NCBI RefSeq assembly: GCF_022376445.1
Contig: NW_025955109.1
Span: 40,697-104,696 of the forward strand
DNA length: 64,000 bases
Direction of reading: 5' to 3'
DNA from: Fomitopsis serialis
Taxonomy: Eukaryota; Basidiomycota; Agaricomycetes; Polyporales; Fomitopsidaceae
Shown in pieces: positions 45,173 to 54,625 of the stretch (position 1 is the stretch's first letter; every line of letters begins with the position of its first letter). The position numbers and the translations under genes were made by a program. The notes beneath the pieces were generated by a model that ran no database searches, was not told the origin of the DNA, and saw only the letters and a program-made list of their open reading frames with translations.

Positions 45173-48100
45173 ATGAAGGCGACCGACGTCGATTTCAGCG
45201 AGCTCCAGCTGGGCGTCCTTGAGGGCTTCACGAATGCCTTTCGACTCGCCAAAGAGGCGGAGAAGGACAATGTCGTGGAAGAAGCCGTCGGTGAACTGCG
45301 CAAAATGGCCCTCGGTGCGCTAGCAAGCCTCGCCCCGAAAGACCAGTCAGAGGTAACCGCGCCATCGCTGGTAAGCTCTAGCGCATCTTATTTGCATTTT
45401 CAGGTAGTCCGCAAATGGCTCGTCAAGAATTCTCAGAAAAAGAAGAAGAAGAAAGGCGGTTCACGGGTGAACATCCGAGGCTGCGACCTCTGGCTGAAAG
45501 AAAACAAGGACGATGTACACGGCCGAGCATACGATGAAGGAACAAGCGGACCGCTCCCAAAGTACACTCTCGCTCGCTGGGGGGCCTGGCATGAGTTGTC
45601 GGACGAGGAGAAGGCAGAGTATCGGAAGAGGGGCGAGGCATTGAGGGCGCTGGTAGACGAGGAAGGAGCACAGATTACTCCGCCTTCAAAGCCGTCGGCG
45701 TGAGTCTCCCCGTCATGCGCCTCTTCCACGGAGTCTCAGCGTACATTTAGGTCGCTAGGCAATGCGGTCGACAAAAAGGTCCTCGCCTTCGCGAGAAAGA
45801 TGCTCATCGAGGAAGGCGTGTACATGACGGTTTTGTGGGGATCATTAAGCACAGACCAAGGGCCGGTGCTTGGATTGTGCGCAGCGTGTCTCCATGCCAC
45901 CGCGTCATACGCTTACACTCCATGACAGGTCGGACCACAGCCTGATTAAAGGAGTCAAGGAGACGTTTTCAGACCGGATGAAGAAGCCCGACTGGGACCC
46001 CGCTCGCCTGTGGTACGACTGGAGCAACTTTCTGAAGGCGATCTATCAAGACATACCGGCTGTCACCGTCAAGACTCTCAAGGAGAGCAAGGCCCAACGG
46101 AAGACCGCCTTCGGTTCCGTGCTCGAGCTCGATGAGGCGACCAGCCTACCGACAATCCCAGACACCTCTGCGCTCAATGCCTCGAAGGGAAAGACGGTGC
46201 AGTGGTGGCAACACGCTATCAGGGAGTTCCTGACGGTGCACTATGGTGCGTCCTGTACTCGACGACAGGAAACAATAAACTTACCATTCCTCGAAGCCGC
46301 TGCCTCCAATGGGAAGAAGGCCGCAGTTCCATACGCGAGGCTGAAGTCCCAAGGGTCACCGAAGTGCCTCGATCGTCAGTACTGGCTCCACGACATCGAC
46401 TTCGAGGACCCCTCGAAGATCAAGAAGGGGAACTGCATTCGTCTCATGCAGTTCTGGAGGGAGCTGCAGGAGGGCAAGGACGGTACGACGTCGTTCAGGT
46501 TCAGGGGCTTCCTCGACGAGGTTGACGGGGACTGGGAATTGTTGCCTGCGGAGTATGAAGAACACCAGGCGCGATGGACCGCAGACGCGGCGGAGCGAGA
46601 GGCGGAGCTGGAAAGGGAAGCTGCGCGGAGGACGGAGGGCGGAGAGGGAGGGCGAGGGTCATCTGAGGACGCTGTCGCGCAGGAAGGCGTTGGCGGCCAG
46701 AGTAGCGTGACAAGTCAGAAAAGTTAGTATGCTCCTTAATTGATGCACGAATGGCGCTGACGGTCTGACAGAATCGAAGCCAAAGGCCGTGCGCAAGAAG
46801 CCCGCTCTGTCCCGAAAGGCGAAAGGAAAGCGCAGGGCACGGACAGCGTCACCCAGTGACTCGGGTTCTGACACGGACGAAGAGAAATGGAAGAGGATGG
46901 TTGATGGAGCCTCCGGCGACCAGGCATCGGATGAGGAGCGTAGAGGTGACGAGGAGGACCGGATGAGCAGCGGCGCTCAGGATCTGGCTGATTCCGACGA
47001 CAGCACCGTAATGGACTCGCATGACCAGCTGGAGGCCTGGGCGGAGGTGGCCAAGGGTCGCTATGTCGGAAAGGCGCCTCTGGATGTTTCGAGCTGGAAG
47101 AAGCGTGTGTTGTACTTGGCGGGCATGAACTTCGACAAGCGGTATCAGGCTGCGATACTGAACTACTACGCTGCAGTCGAGAGGTATTCCAGGAGCTCTA
47201 ATCGGCTTAACAGTTGGTTGCCCCAGCTGCTGGAAGCCGTACCTTGGGCGACTTGGACGTGGGGCGAGCCTACTCTGCCTGAGGAAGTCCACAGGAACCC
47301 GGACGGCCTGGAACCGCTTCTCCGTATTCTCGAGCAGAAGCCGTGGATGCGCGGAGAGGTCGCGGCGTTGAAGGTTGTGGAGCAGGTGCTTCTGGCCGTG
47401 GGCCTTTCGCTGCGAGATATTGCGGACAGCCATTTTAGCAACGACCCTGACGATGAGGCTCCGGTCGGCATTCCTGCCTTTGTGAACGACAGCAAGATTG
47501 GTTTCGCTACTAGCGAGAGGCTGCTTGCCGTCATCGAATCCCTGGGAGACGCGATCATCATTGACGGCGAGCCAGGGTCCAGCAGCTTTGATCAAGACGT
47601 CCAGTCTGCATTGGCCTCGACAGGCGTTAAACCGCCGGAGAGGCGGGCGCAGGACGAATCAGCTGCGCCAGCCCCGCCTCCTGCACAAGACGTACCGTCT
47701 ACATCAGAATCGGAAATATTCCGTGCTCAGTCTCCACTCCGAGCTCAAGCACTTCCCCCACACGATGGCCCTCTCAATGATCCGCCCGACATGCCGATCG
47801 CTGAGAAGCCTCCTGTGCCCGACAGGGAGGTGGAGGCCCCCGGTCCTCAGGTTGCACCGTCGGCTCCAGATAATGGCAGTGAGCCTGGAGTATTTGCCGC
47901 GCCTGCTGCAGCGGGGCAGGCAGAAAAGACGCATGGCACACCCTCATATGCTGTGCCGGAGGAAGAACGGCGTGCGGGCCAGCCTCCTGTTCCGCCCTCT
48001 GCACCGAACTCAAACGACGCTCGCACATTCCAATCTGCGGACAACACGCGTGAGGAGCCTGCGTCTGCCCCAGACCATGTAGACATTGGAGAGGGACCAT

Positions 48101-48441
48101 CGGATGGTGCCGCAGACAGCCTCGGCGACTCGTCTCGCAAGCGAAAGCGCTGGCTGTCGCAGGCCAAAGAAGCGGGCGGTTTGTCGGAAGAGGCGAGCAG
48201 CTTGTTGCAGCAAGCGGGCGGCTTGTCGCAAGAAGCGAGCGGTCTGTCAGAAGAGGCGAGCGGTTTGTCCCGAGCGGGCGGAAGTTCATCTGATAAGCCG
48301 CCTTCAAAGAGGCGAAAGTCTGTGCCGCTCCCTGAGCCCATTCTGAACGGGAGGAGATCCAATAGGTTGAAGGAGGGAGGTGAGGGGCTTCGGGAGATGC
48401 AGCGAGCGAAGACGCTTCTCGCTGCTGGTCGGGGACGCTGA
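45173..48441 (+). CDS. KDZ accessory protein with divergent HMG-like domain
   Basis: Spliced protein of roughly 950 residues. Order: a helical N-terminus (MKATDVDFSELQLGVLEGFT); a Lys run (SQKKKKKKGGSRVNIRG) leading into an HMG-like domain, CDLWLKENKDDVHGRAYDEG, YTLARWGAWHELSDEEKAEY; a conserved-looking middle (GLSDHSLIKGVKETFSDRMK, WYDWSNFLKAIYQDIP, KTVQWWQHAIREFL, CLDRQYWLHDIDFEDPSKIK); basic and acidic patches (KKPALSRKAKGKRR, SDSGSDTDEE); a folded part ASSWKKRVLYLAGMNF-like with NRLNSWLPQLLEAVPWATWT; a Pro-rich linker; heptad repeats and a basic tail (RKRKRWL, KRRKSVPLPEPILNGRRS). Introns restore frame without repair. KDZ elements are reported to encode a divergent HMG protein; I equate this gene with it. 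It probably binds DNA, and its start lies about 190 bp from the proposed TET/JBP start in divergent orientation. Confidence 0.75.
48160..48288 (+). repeat. 21-bp minisatellite coding heptads in the HMG-like protein
   Basis: About six imperfect 21-bp units encode the 7-residue pattern GGLSEEA, SSLLQQA, GGLSQEA, SGLSEEA, SGLSRAG. The pattern could form a short amphipathic helix. Confidence 0.8.
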
Positions 48442-48568
48442 CGTAGAGTCGTTCGCATGTCACACTGCAGGAGTATCCCAGAATATAATTTTGCTCGTGC
48501 GTCATTACATTGAGAATACATGTTCGTACAGGGAATTGGAGAGGTACATTACTTCGATACATGCATGT

Positions 48569-51500
48569 TCACTCCGACAGGTCCATACCCAGCTCGCCGC
48601 CTGACTCAACCGGCTGCTCACCTCCGAGATCTTTCGCCGAAACGTCGCGCCCATCGTCGTTTTCGCTCTGGTCTCCTCCACCGTTGTCAGCGGCGCCCAC
48701 GCCTTTGTCAGTCGCCTCTACGCCGAGCTGGTCGGACTCCTCGACCGTGCGTGCTTCGATGGACTGAGACCGAGAGGTTTGGGGTGTCTGATCGAATGTG
48801 GGCGAGTCGGCCTGTTGCTCCGGCTTGGATGCTCTCAACTCGGCGTCTGAGGGTGATGCCGAGCTCGCACGTTCGGACGAGACCAGCGACCCGTAGCGAG
48901 CGAGAGCGGCAAAGGTGGGAGGCGTCACTCGGGGCGCTGAACGCCGAGAAAGACGGCTTTGGTCGCCGGAGCCGGGGGTTCGACCGGGGAGACGGCGCAG
49001 GCAGGGGAACATTGTCGCCTTCGGGTACAGGCTGGAGCTCACCCATAGCGGGTGGACTGGGCACGGCTTGGCGGGATGTGGTGGCGGCCCACGGAGGTTG
49101 GCGACGCGGAGAGGCGGGAAAGAAGGGCCAAAGTGTGGCTGTGAGGGACCGGCAGGCGGCGCGCGGAGAGGCGCAACAGGCCCGCTAGTCTCCCAAAAGC
49201 GAAGGCTGGCGGACCCTGCTGAGCTTCGACAGTCTGCATACGCAACACTTCCATCTCTGCACGCATGCGGCCTTCGATCTCCTCAGTGCGGCGGATCGTC
49301 GCCTGCATCCCCTGCTGGACCGCGTTAGCAGTGACTTCGCTCCAGCGCCGAGCATTTTCTGCCTCTCTCAGGCGCGTCTCCACGGAGACTTGAGACCGGG
49401 CCAAGTCGTCCAGGCGGGCGTGGATCTCGTCGAACCTCTGAGCCGTGCTCTCGGCCGTAGTTCGAACTTCGCTCCGAAGTTCTCGAAGCTCCATCGTAAA
49501 CGCGTCCACTTCGGGCGGACGTCCTTTCAAGATCTCCGCGAGCTTCGCCCTGATTTCGTTGTTTTCAACGACCTGGAAGGCGTACAGGCCGGTCCACACG
49601 CCATGAGCGTGCCAAAGAGCGTCTCGTAGGCCCGTCGTAACCCCTAAGTAAGTCGGCCATCGAGACGACCTGCGAGTTGAGCTGTTCGACGGAGACAGGC
49701 TGCCCGGTGCTTTGAGGCAGCAGCGTCCAGGGCAACGCGGCTTTGTCGAACGGAGACATGCCAAGAGACGGCCCAGCGTTGGAGTCAGCAGTGTGCGAGC
49801 GGGAAGGTCCTGGCGGTGGTGGCAACGGCGGCATCGGAGCATCAGGCGACCCTTCCTCGTCCAATGAGCGAGCCCGTTCGTGAGTGGGCGGGACGGCCTC
49901 GTCGTCAGAAATGGATATGACTGAGTCGCGGTCCATCTCACGGAAGCTCTTCAGCGGCTTCGCTGGCCGCTTCCCTGCGGCGCGGGCGGAGAGCGTCTCT
50001 GTCTTCGAGAAGTTCAGGCGTACGGCCAGACTGCAGAGCAGCAGAAGGGCACTCACCAAAACTTCGCCTGTAGGGAGGGCGGCCTCTTCCGGTTCCGGCT
50101 CGATCTTCACTTCAGCCATCTGGACATCGTCGTCCGCGGTCTCCGATTCTGGCGTTGGACGCTGTTCGACGGCTGGCGGACTCTTCTGCTGAGCCTGCTT
50201 CTTCTTCTTCCCAGACCCGGAGACTTGCCGATCCTGGTCGCTGTCCGTGTCCCCGTCGCCTTTCTTCGGAAGGTAAGGCGGATCGGCGAGCCGACCCTTC
50301 AGCTTCGCAATCTTACGCCTCTCTATCCAGTCCACCACCGCAGCGGAGACTTCGTCCTTCGTGTCATCCCAGGTGTCCAGGTCAGCTACCCACTGACCCT
50401 TCGCACCGTTCCAAATTGGAACTTCGGGATAGACCGCCCCCGAGGCCTTAAGGACCCGTACCATCTTCCGCCACTTGATTGCGGCTACACCGGCAACAGC
50501 GTTCTTGAAGACCGAGCCGTCGATCATGTGCCGAGGGACCAGCGAGCACGGCACCTTCCCTATCTTACAGGCCGTGCACCGAGCCACGATTACCGTCCCA
50601 CTCGGGGCTTTCTTGCTCTTCTCCACCACGAAGAGGCACTTCTTACCGAGGTGGACGCAACGGTCGCACTCAACAGGCTGACTGAGTCAGTTTGCGGTCC
50701 TGCCGTAGAAGCGCACTGCTCACCGGAATGATCACGTCGCCAGCCCGCCCATTCTTTTCCGCCTCTATCTCAGCCTTGTTCACCTCCACCTCATCTACCT
50801 CTACTGTCGGCGCCTTTCGCCTTGATCCAGCGGACGCAGGTGGAACCTCGTCACGCTCTTTACGAATAGACGAAGGGCCCGCAGATTTGCCCTTTGACAG
50901 CGGCGCCTTGACCGGCGGCTTCACCGCGCCCGTCTTCATAACCGTCTTTCCAGCTGAGCCACCGACGTCCTTTGCGGGCTGCAGACTTGTCTTGTCATCG
51001 GATTTGGACTTCGACCGAGTCCGTAAGGCTTGCGGCGAGGACGCGCCTGACCTCCTCCGCCCAGTCTTGGAGGGGCCCGCCTCTTCCTCCTCGGGCTCGG
51101 CGTCTTCAGCGCGAGCCTCTTTCGACAAGGCCGCGTCGTCTTTGCCCGGCGGCGGGAGTAGCTCCTCCTCCTCAGAGTCCGAGACGAACTCCGGGGACTT
51201 GATCTTGGTCTTCCTGGTGTTCCTGGTGTTTCTCGCACCTTGCTTCGGGGCAGGAGCCTTCTCGGGAGTCGATCGTCGCCGCTTCTTCGCCTGCTCCTCG
51301 TCTTCGGTGTTCTTCTCGGGAACAGGATCTAAGATCCGTGCGCGCTTCTTCGTGCGGGATCCCTCGCCCGCTTGTCAGGAAAAGCGCGTGAGATCGCTTT
51401 CGGAAGCACGCTTAACCGCTTACCATTCGAGGGCCCAGGAGTGTCGCGATTGTTCGCCTCTGTTGTGGCGTCAGTGCATGAGACGTCTTTCGAGCACAGA

Positions 51501-52000
51501 CGCCCACCTTGCCTCCACCAGCCGACAGAGCTGGCGGCTTCTCTTGAATAGTCGAGCTCTTGAATGAGCTCCCTGGGGATCAACGGTAGGGGCTCGTTCT
51601 TGGGCTGGGACTTGGACTTCGCGACTATCTCCGAAACACCGTCCAGGGTCTTGAAAGGCCAGCCAAGTAGGCCATCGCATGCAGCCGCTAGGACGTACGG
51701 GAGCCGTATTCTATTTGTGTCGGCCGCTTCCGCCATGGACGGCCAGTAACGGTACTGCGGGCATTGGATCAGTATGTCGAAAGTGATCGCCGCGCCTGTA
51801 CCTACAAGTTCGGCGTGGAGAGCGACTTCCGCGACACGGCGCTCCTTGGCTGGCGCCTCGAGCGCCGCTTGGGCGCGGCCTGCGAGCATCAGTACGTCTT
51901 GCATCGTAATTGGCTGGGGAAAAGCGTCGGGTATTTGAGCGCTCGAGGGGTTGACGGGCGCGCCGGCGGCAAAGGCGCGAGTAAAGGCGTCCCCAGCCAT
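48569..52000 (-). CDS. KDZ cargo protein with Zn2Cys6-like cluster and coiled coil
   Basis: Large multi-exon gene, function unknown. N-terminus: MAGDAFTRAFAAGAPVNPSS, ITMQDVLMLAGRAQAALEAP and an ordered part (PQYRYWPSMAEAADTNRIRL, YVLAAACDGLLGWPFKTLDG). After a GT..AG intron comes a basic, Ser/Glu-rich disordered region (KKRARILDPVPEKN and many KSK stretches). Then a cysteine cluster CDRCVHLGKKC, a 19-residue gap, and CTACKIGKVPC (about 50,560-50,680), i.e. CX2CX6CX19CX2CX6C, followed by IKWRKMVRVLKASGAVYPEV and WVADLDTWDDTKDEVSAAVV. Towards the C-terminus a coiled coil around 49,200-49,500 (ELRELRSEVRTTAESTAQRF, EIHARLDDLARSQVSVETRL), then an acidic tail ending GMDLSE. The frame near 48,930 needs one base in a C run. 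The zinc cluster suggests DNA binding or a partner role for transposition. Confidence 0.6.
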
Positions 52001-52279
52001 CGCTTAAAGGGAGGCTGGAAGGCGAGGCAGCAGGGTCGAGTGGCAGCGTGAGTCTCTAAGTCAAGAGTGCCACGTAGCACGAGCGCCGCCGCCGTCGCAA
52101 CGCGTCGGTCATGTGACACCATCCCACGCCACATATATGCGGCCGCAAGCGCCCGTAACCGTCTTGGCCAGCGACCACAACCATCAGTTCCAGCCACCTC
52201 AAGGTAAGCTTTCGTTTCACCGGAAAGACCATTTGTATGACCTTCTGAACTTACGCACACACAGGGAAATCTGAGCAAC
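52001..52279. promoter_or_regulatory. Divergent promoter between zinc-cluster and chromodomain genes
   Basis: 279 bp separate the two start codons inside the transposon, so one compact region must serve both. The TATA-like CATATATG near 52132 reads in both directions. An intron in the 5' UTR of the chromodomain gene is possible (AAGGTAAGCTTTCG near 52201 to CACACAG near 52264). Confidence 0.45.
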
Positions 52280-53391
52280 ATGCCTCCAAGTCGCAGTGGA
52301 AACGAAAGGCGTTCACAGAGAAGCGGTAAGCAGCGGTCCAAGCTGTGCGAGAGAAAAGCTGATGCCTTTCAGTCCTTGACGGCCCGGTAGAGGATCCCCT
52401 GCGTCCGTGGGGGCTTGCTCAGCCTCTTTCGCCGCCCAGAGCGATGGTCCAGCCTCTCCCACGTCCCGCCATCCTGCTCTCGCCTCTCGCTCGCCCGTTC
52501 ACGGCATCGCCTCTGCGCGCACCGCGCGGCGTGTGTGCGCCTCTTCCGCGCCCGGCTGCTCTCGCGCCTCTGCCCCGGCCTCAACAGCTGGCGTCGCCGT
52601 TGTATTCGTTCCATACGTTGGCCGACGCTCTTCCGCGCCCTTCCGCGCCTGCCCTGCCCCTGGCTCGACCCCCCGCGCCCGTGCGGCCCCTGGCTCGACC
52701 CACCGCGCCATTCCAACCTATGCCGCAGGTCCAAGTCCCCACGCCGCCGCCGTCGCCTGACAACATCGTCACGCCTCTTGGCCTGCCGATTCAGCTCCTC
52801 GCACCGCCTGGTGCCGCTGCCATGAGGCGTCGGGTCATAGAACCGCATGAGTCCGCGGTGCTCGCCAATCCCCTCGAGCTGCCGCCTGTCGAAAGCGACC
52901 GGGCCCCGACCACTCCTCGGTCCAGAAGGCTCGCGTCACTCAGGCCGCGTAAGCCCAGGCACATATTGGTGAGTATGTATCCGTTTTGCTACTCAACTCT
53001 GAGCTGAAGTGTCTGTGTCTTTCCAGATGCGCCTTGACGACGGCGGCTACTTGGAGGCATTTGCTTTGGGGGACCCCGCTAAAGGTATGCCGTCTCTTCC
53101 TCGACTCTAACTCGACCCTCATAAGCACCCGCAGGTCCATACTACTGCCAGTCTGACTCCTTCGAAGACGGTCCGGCGCCCTTAAACCAGGGCCCTATTT
53201 TTCAGGTGGGCAAAAACCTGCTTTGGGACGTCGAGGCCATCGTCGGCCATCGGGTTGTCAGGCGCGGCAACAAGCGTACGTTCAAAATCCTGGTGAAATG
53301 GGCGGGCTGGGTCGACCCGACGTGGGTCCCTCTTTCGTACGTAGCAAAGCTCCCGTTGTTTGAAGAGTACTGGCAGGGGAGGGGGGCTTAG
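52280..53391 (+). CDS. KDZ cargo chromodomain protein
   Basis: Spliced protein of about 310 residues. It begins MPPSRSGNERRSQRSVLDGP, followed by a Pro/Leu-rich disordered region (PLARPPAPVRPLARPTAPFQ). A short acidic region (MRLDDGGYLEAFALGDPAKG, SFEDGPAPLNQGP) leads to a C-terminal chromodomain: LWDVEAIVGHRVVRRGNKRT, FKILVKWAGWVDPTWVPLSY, VAKLPLFEEYWQGRG, stop TAG. The Y/W-V-E-x-I start, the KILVKWxGW core and the TWxP segment are the chromodomain hallmarks, including two aromatic cage positions. Three introns all splice in frame. Chromodomains bind methylated histone tails, so the product could tether the element or its proteins to silent chromatin. It is unlike the gypsy chromodomains nearby and is not fused to an integrase. 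Confidence 0.8.
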
Positions 53392-53991
53392 TACGTGTAC
53401 CTAGTACCTACGATCTGTCTGGCCATTAGGTGTGATTCAATGTATCTCGCTGCTCGACGTCTCGCCTCTTGAGGGACGCTGTACACGGTAGAGTAAGTGC
53501 GTCATGGGCGGGCTTGATTAGCGCGATCAAGCTCGAAAAGGGGTGCACCGTCTTTAGAAAGGCGTGCCGGTCGGTAAGCGCACGCCTCTTCGACGTCCCG
53601 CCTTGTGCGGACCAGACGATGAGCAGACAACTTGCGTTACTAAGTCGACCAGCACATGTTGTGTCCATATGCCACCGGAGGGCCGTGAACCAACCCATAC
53701 TTACATCGGCTGGAGCAATGCTCCCAGCCGACCGTTGTACAACCAAACCAACCGCCTTTCCATTCAACTGACCCTACTTTACTCAACCGATGCCACTATC
53801 AATCGACCGACCGTACTTTGACTCAACTGACCCAGTCACCAATCAGCCGACGGTCTCAGAGAAGCCAACCCCATCCGTCAGTCCACACCAGCCGACCGAT
53901 GGGGTTCGTACACGGCCGATACACGGCTGTTGAATACTCATTGACCGTCGGCCGCCGTCGGCCCATCCTATACCATAGGGCTTTTCGACCT
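53392..53991. other. Right subterminal region of the KDZ transposon
   Basis: 600 bp with no gene beyond the chromodomain stop. From 53,690 to 53,960 it is dense in short CAACTGACCC, CAACCGAC, TCGACCGACC and CAGCCGAC motifs, similar in style to the GGCCGACGG motifs at the left end read in reverse. These are probable transposase-binding repeats. Confidence 0.5.
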
Positions 53992-54026
53992 GTCGGTTAT
54001 CCTATGGTCATAGGGTAGAGCCGCTG
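53992..54026 (-). repeat. Right terminal inverted repeat of the KDZ transposon
   Basis: Ends with CCGCTG, the complement of the CAGCGG start at the left end, preceded by CCTATGGTCATAGG, the complement of the left CCTATGACCATAGG. Similarity stops beyond 54026. Confidence 0.7.
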
Positions 54027-54285
54027 CCTGGTGTGGCGAAGGAGCAGGCAGACGAGCGCATGAGCGGACGAGCAGGTGAGTGAGCAAGCGGGTGGGTGCG
54101 CGAGCCGGCGGTCTGATCAGGACAGGGCACGGTGTCGTGCAGCAAGACACACGACGGCCGCGAGCGCGCTGGGCCAATGCCCAGCACGCAGACACAGTCC
54201 ACGAATGCGGGACTGGCAAGCCGGCGGGTGAGCGGTTGGTGAAAGGGTGGGCCCAGGGGGAGCTGGCAAGACCCTGCTGTGCATA
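54027..54285. repeat. GC-rich degenerate repeat right of the KDZ transposon
   Basis: DNA of the AGCG/GGCGAGCGG type. A segment at about 54170-54250 (GGGCCAATGCCC, ACACAGTCCACGAATGCG) is repeated in altered form at about 54685-54760 (GGGCCAGTGCCC, ACACAGCCGACGAACGCG), on the far side of the monooxygenase fragment, so the two copies flank it as direct repeats. Confidence 0.55.
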
Positions 54286-54625
54286 GCGCCGACAAGGTCA
54301 GCTGGGGCGTCCCCGTTGGCAACGCATATGTCGAGTCGCACTTTGAGGTACGCTTCCGCCTTCAAAACCTGTCCCGTCTCATGCTGATCTGGCGATAGGA
54401 GTGCCTCCCACAGCTGCGCAAGGTGATCACCTGGGTGAAAGAGGGCGACTGGAGGAAGTTCGCAGCCTTCAAGTTTGCGGGCCCGGAGCTGTCGAAACTC
54501 ACTGCCCGGGACGACAAGGTCGTCCTCGTCGGTGACTTGTCGCACACCCTGTCGGGTGCCTTCGACTCGGGTGCAGGCTTTGCCATGGAGGACGGCTGAG
54601 TGCTCGTGCAGGCGCTGCGGCACTG
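54286..54625 (+). pseudogene. FAD-dependent monooxygenase fragment (salicylate-hydroxylase-like)
   Basis: Two exon remnants joined by a GT..AG intron of about 50 bp: KVSWGVPVGNAYVESHFE, then ECLPQLRKVITWVKEGDWRK, FAGPELSKLT, and the FAD-binding motif DDKVVLVGDLSHTLSGAFDS followed by GAGFAMEDG. The GD(A/L)SH..SGAF..GA..AMEDG segment is characteristic of class A flavin monooxygenases of mushrooms. The next codon, expected Trp, is TGA (54598-54600), followed by an open VLVQALRHC. No N-terminal half is seen on either side, and GC-rich repeats surround it, so it is a dead fragment. Confidence 0.7.

Larger units (their letters stand above)
36615..54026 (+). mobile_element. KDZ-class DNA transposon carrying TET/JBP dioxygenase and four other accessory genes
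   Basis: A 17.4-kb element bounded by imperfect terminal inverted repeats. Gene order: unknown Pro/Ala-rich protein (+), KDZ transposase (+), TET/JBP dioxygenase (-), divergent HMG-like protein (+), zinc-cluster/coiled-coil protein (-), chromodomain protein (+). KDZ (Kyakuja-Dileera-Zisupton) elements are known in basidiomycetes to carry TET/JBP genes and divergent HMG proteins, so identification rests both on the transposase motifs and on this gene company. The transposase, dioxygenase, HMG-like and chromodomain frames are free of stops in my models, which suggests a young or still active copy. I see no nested insertion. No 8-bp target duplication was found beside the proposed ends (left flank AGCCCATT, right flank CCTGGTGT), so the exact termini may be slightly off or the duplication lost. 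Confidence 0.88.

Noticed and set aside
36615..54026. Reading the whole region as a Starship or other tyrosine-recombinase giant element
   Set aside because: No DUF3435 tyrosine recombinase is seen, while the KDZ transposase motifs and inverted termini are clear.
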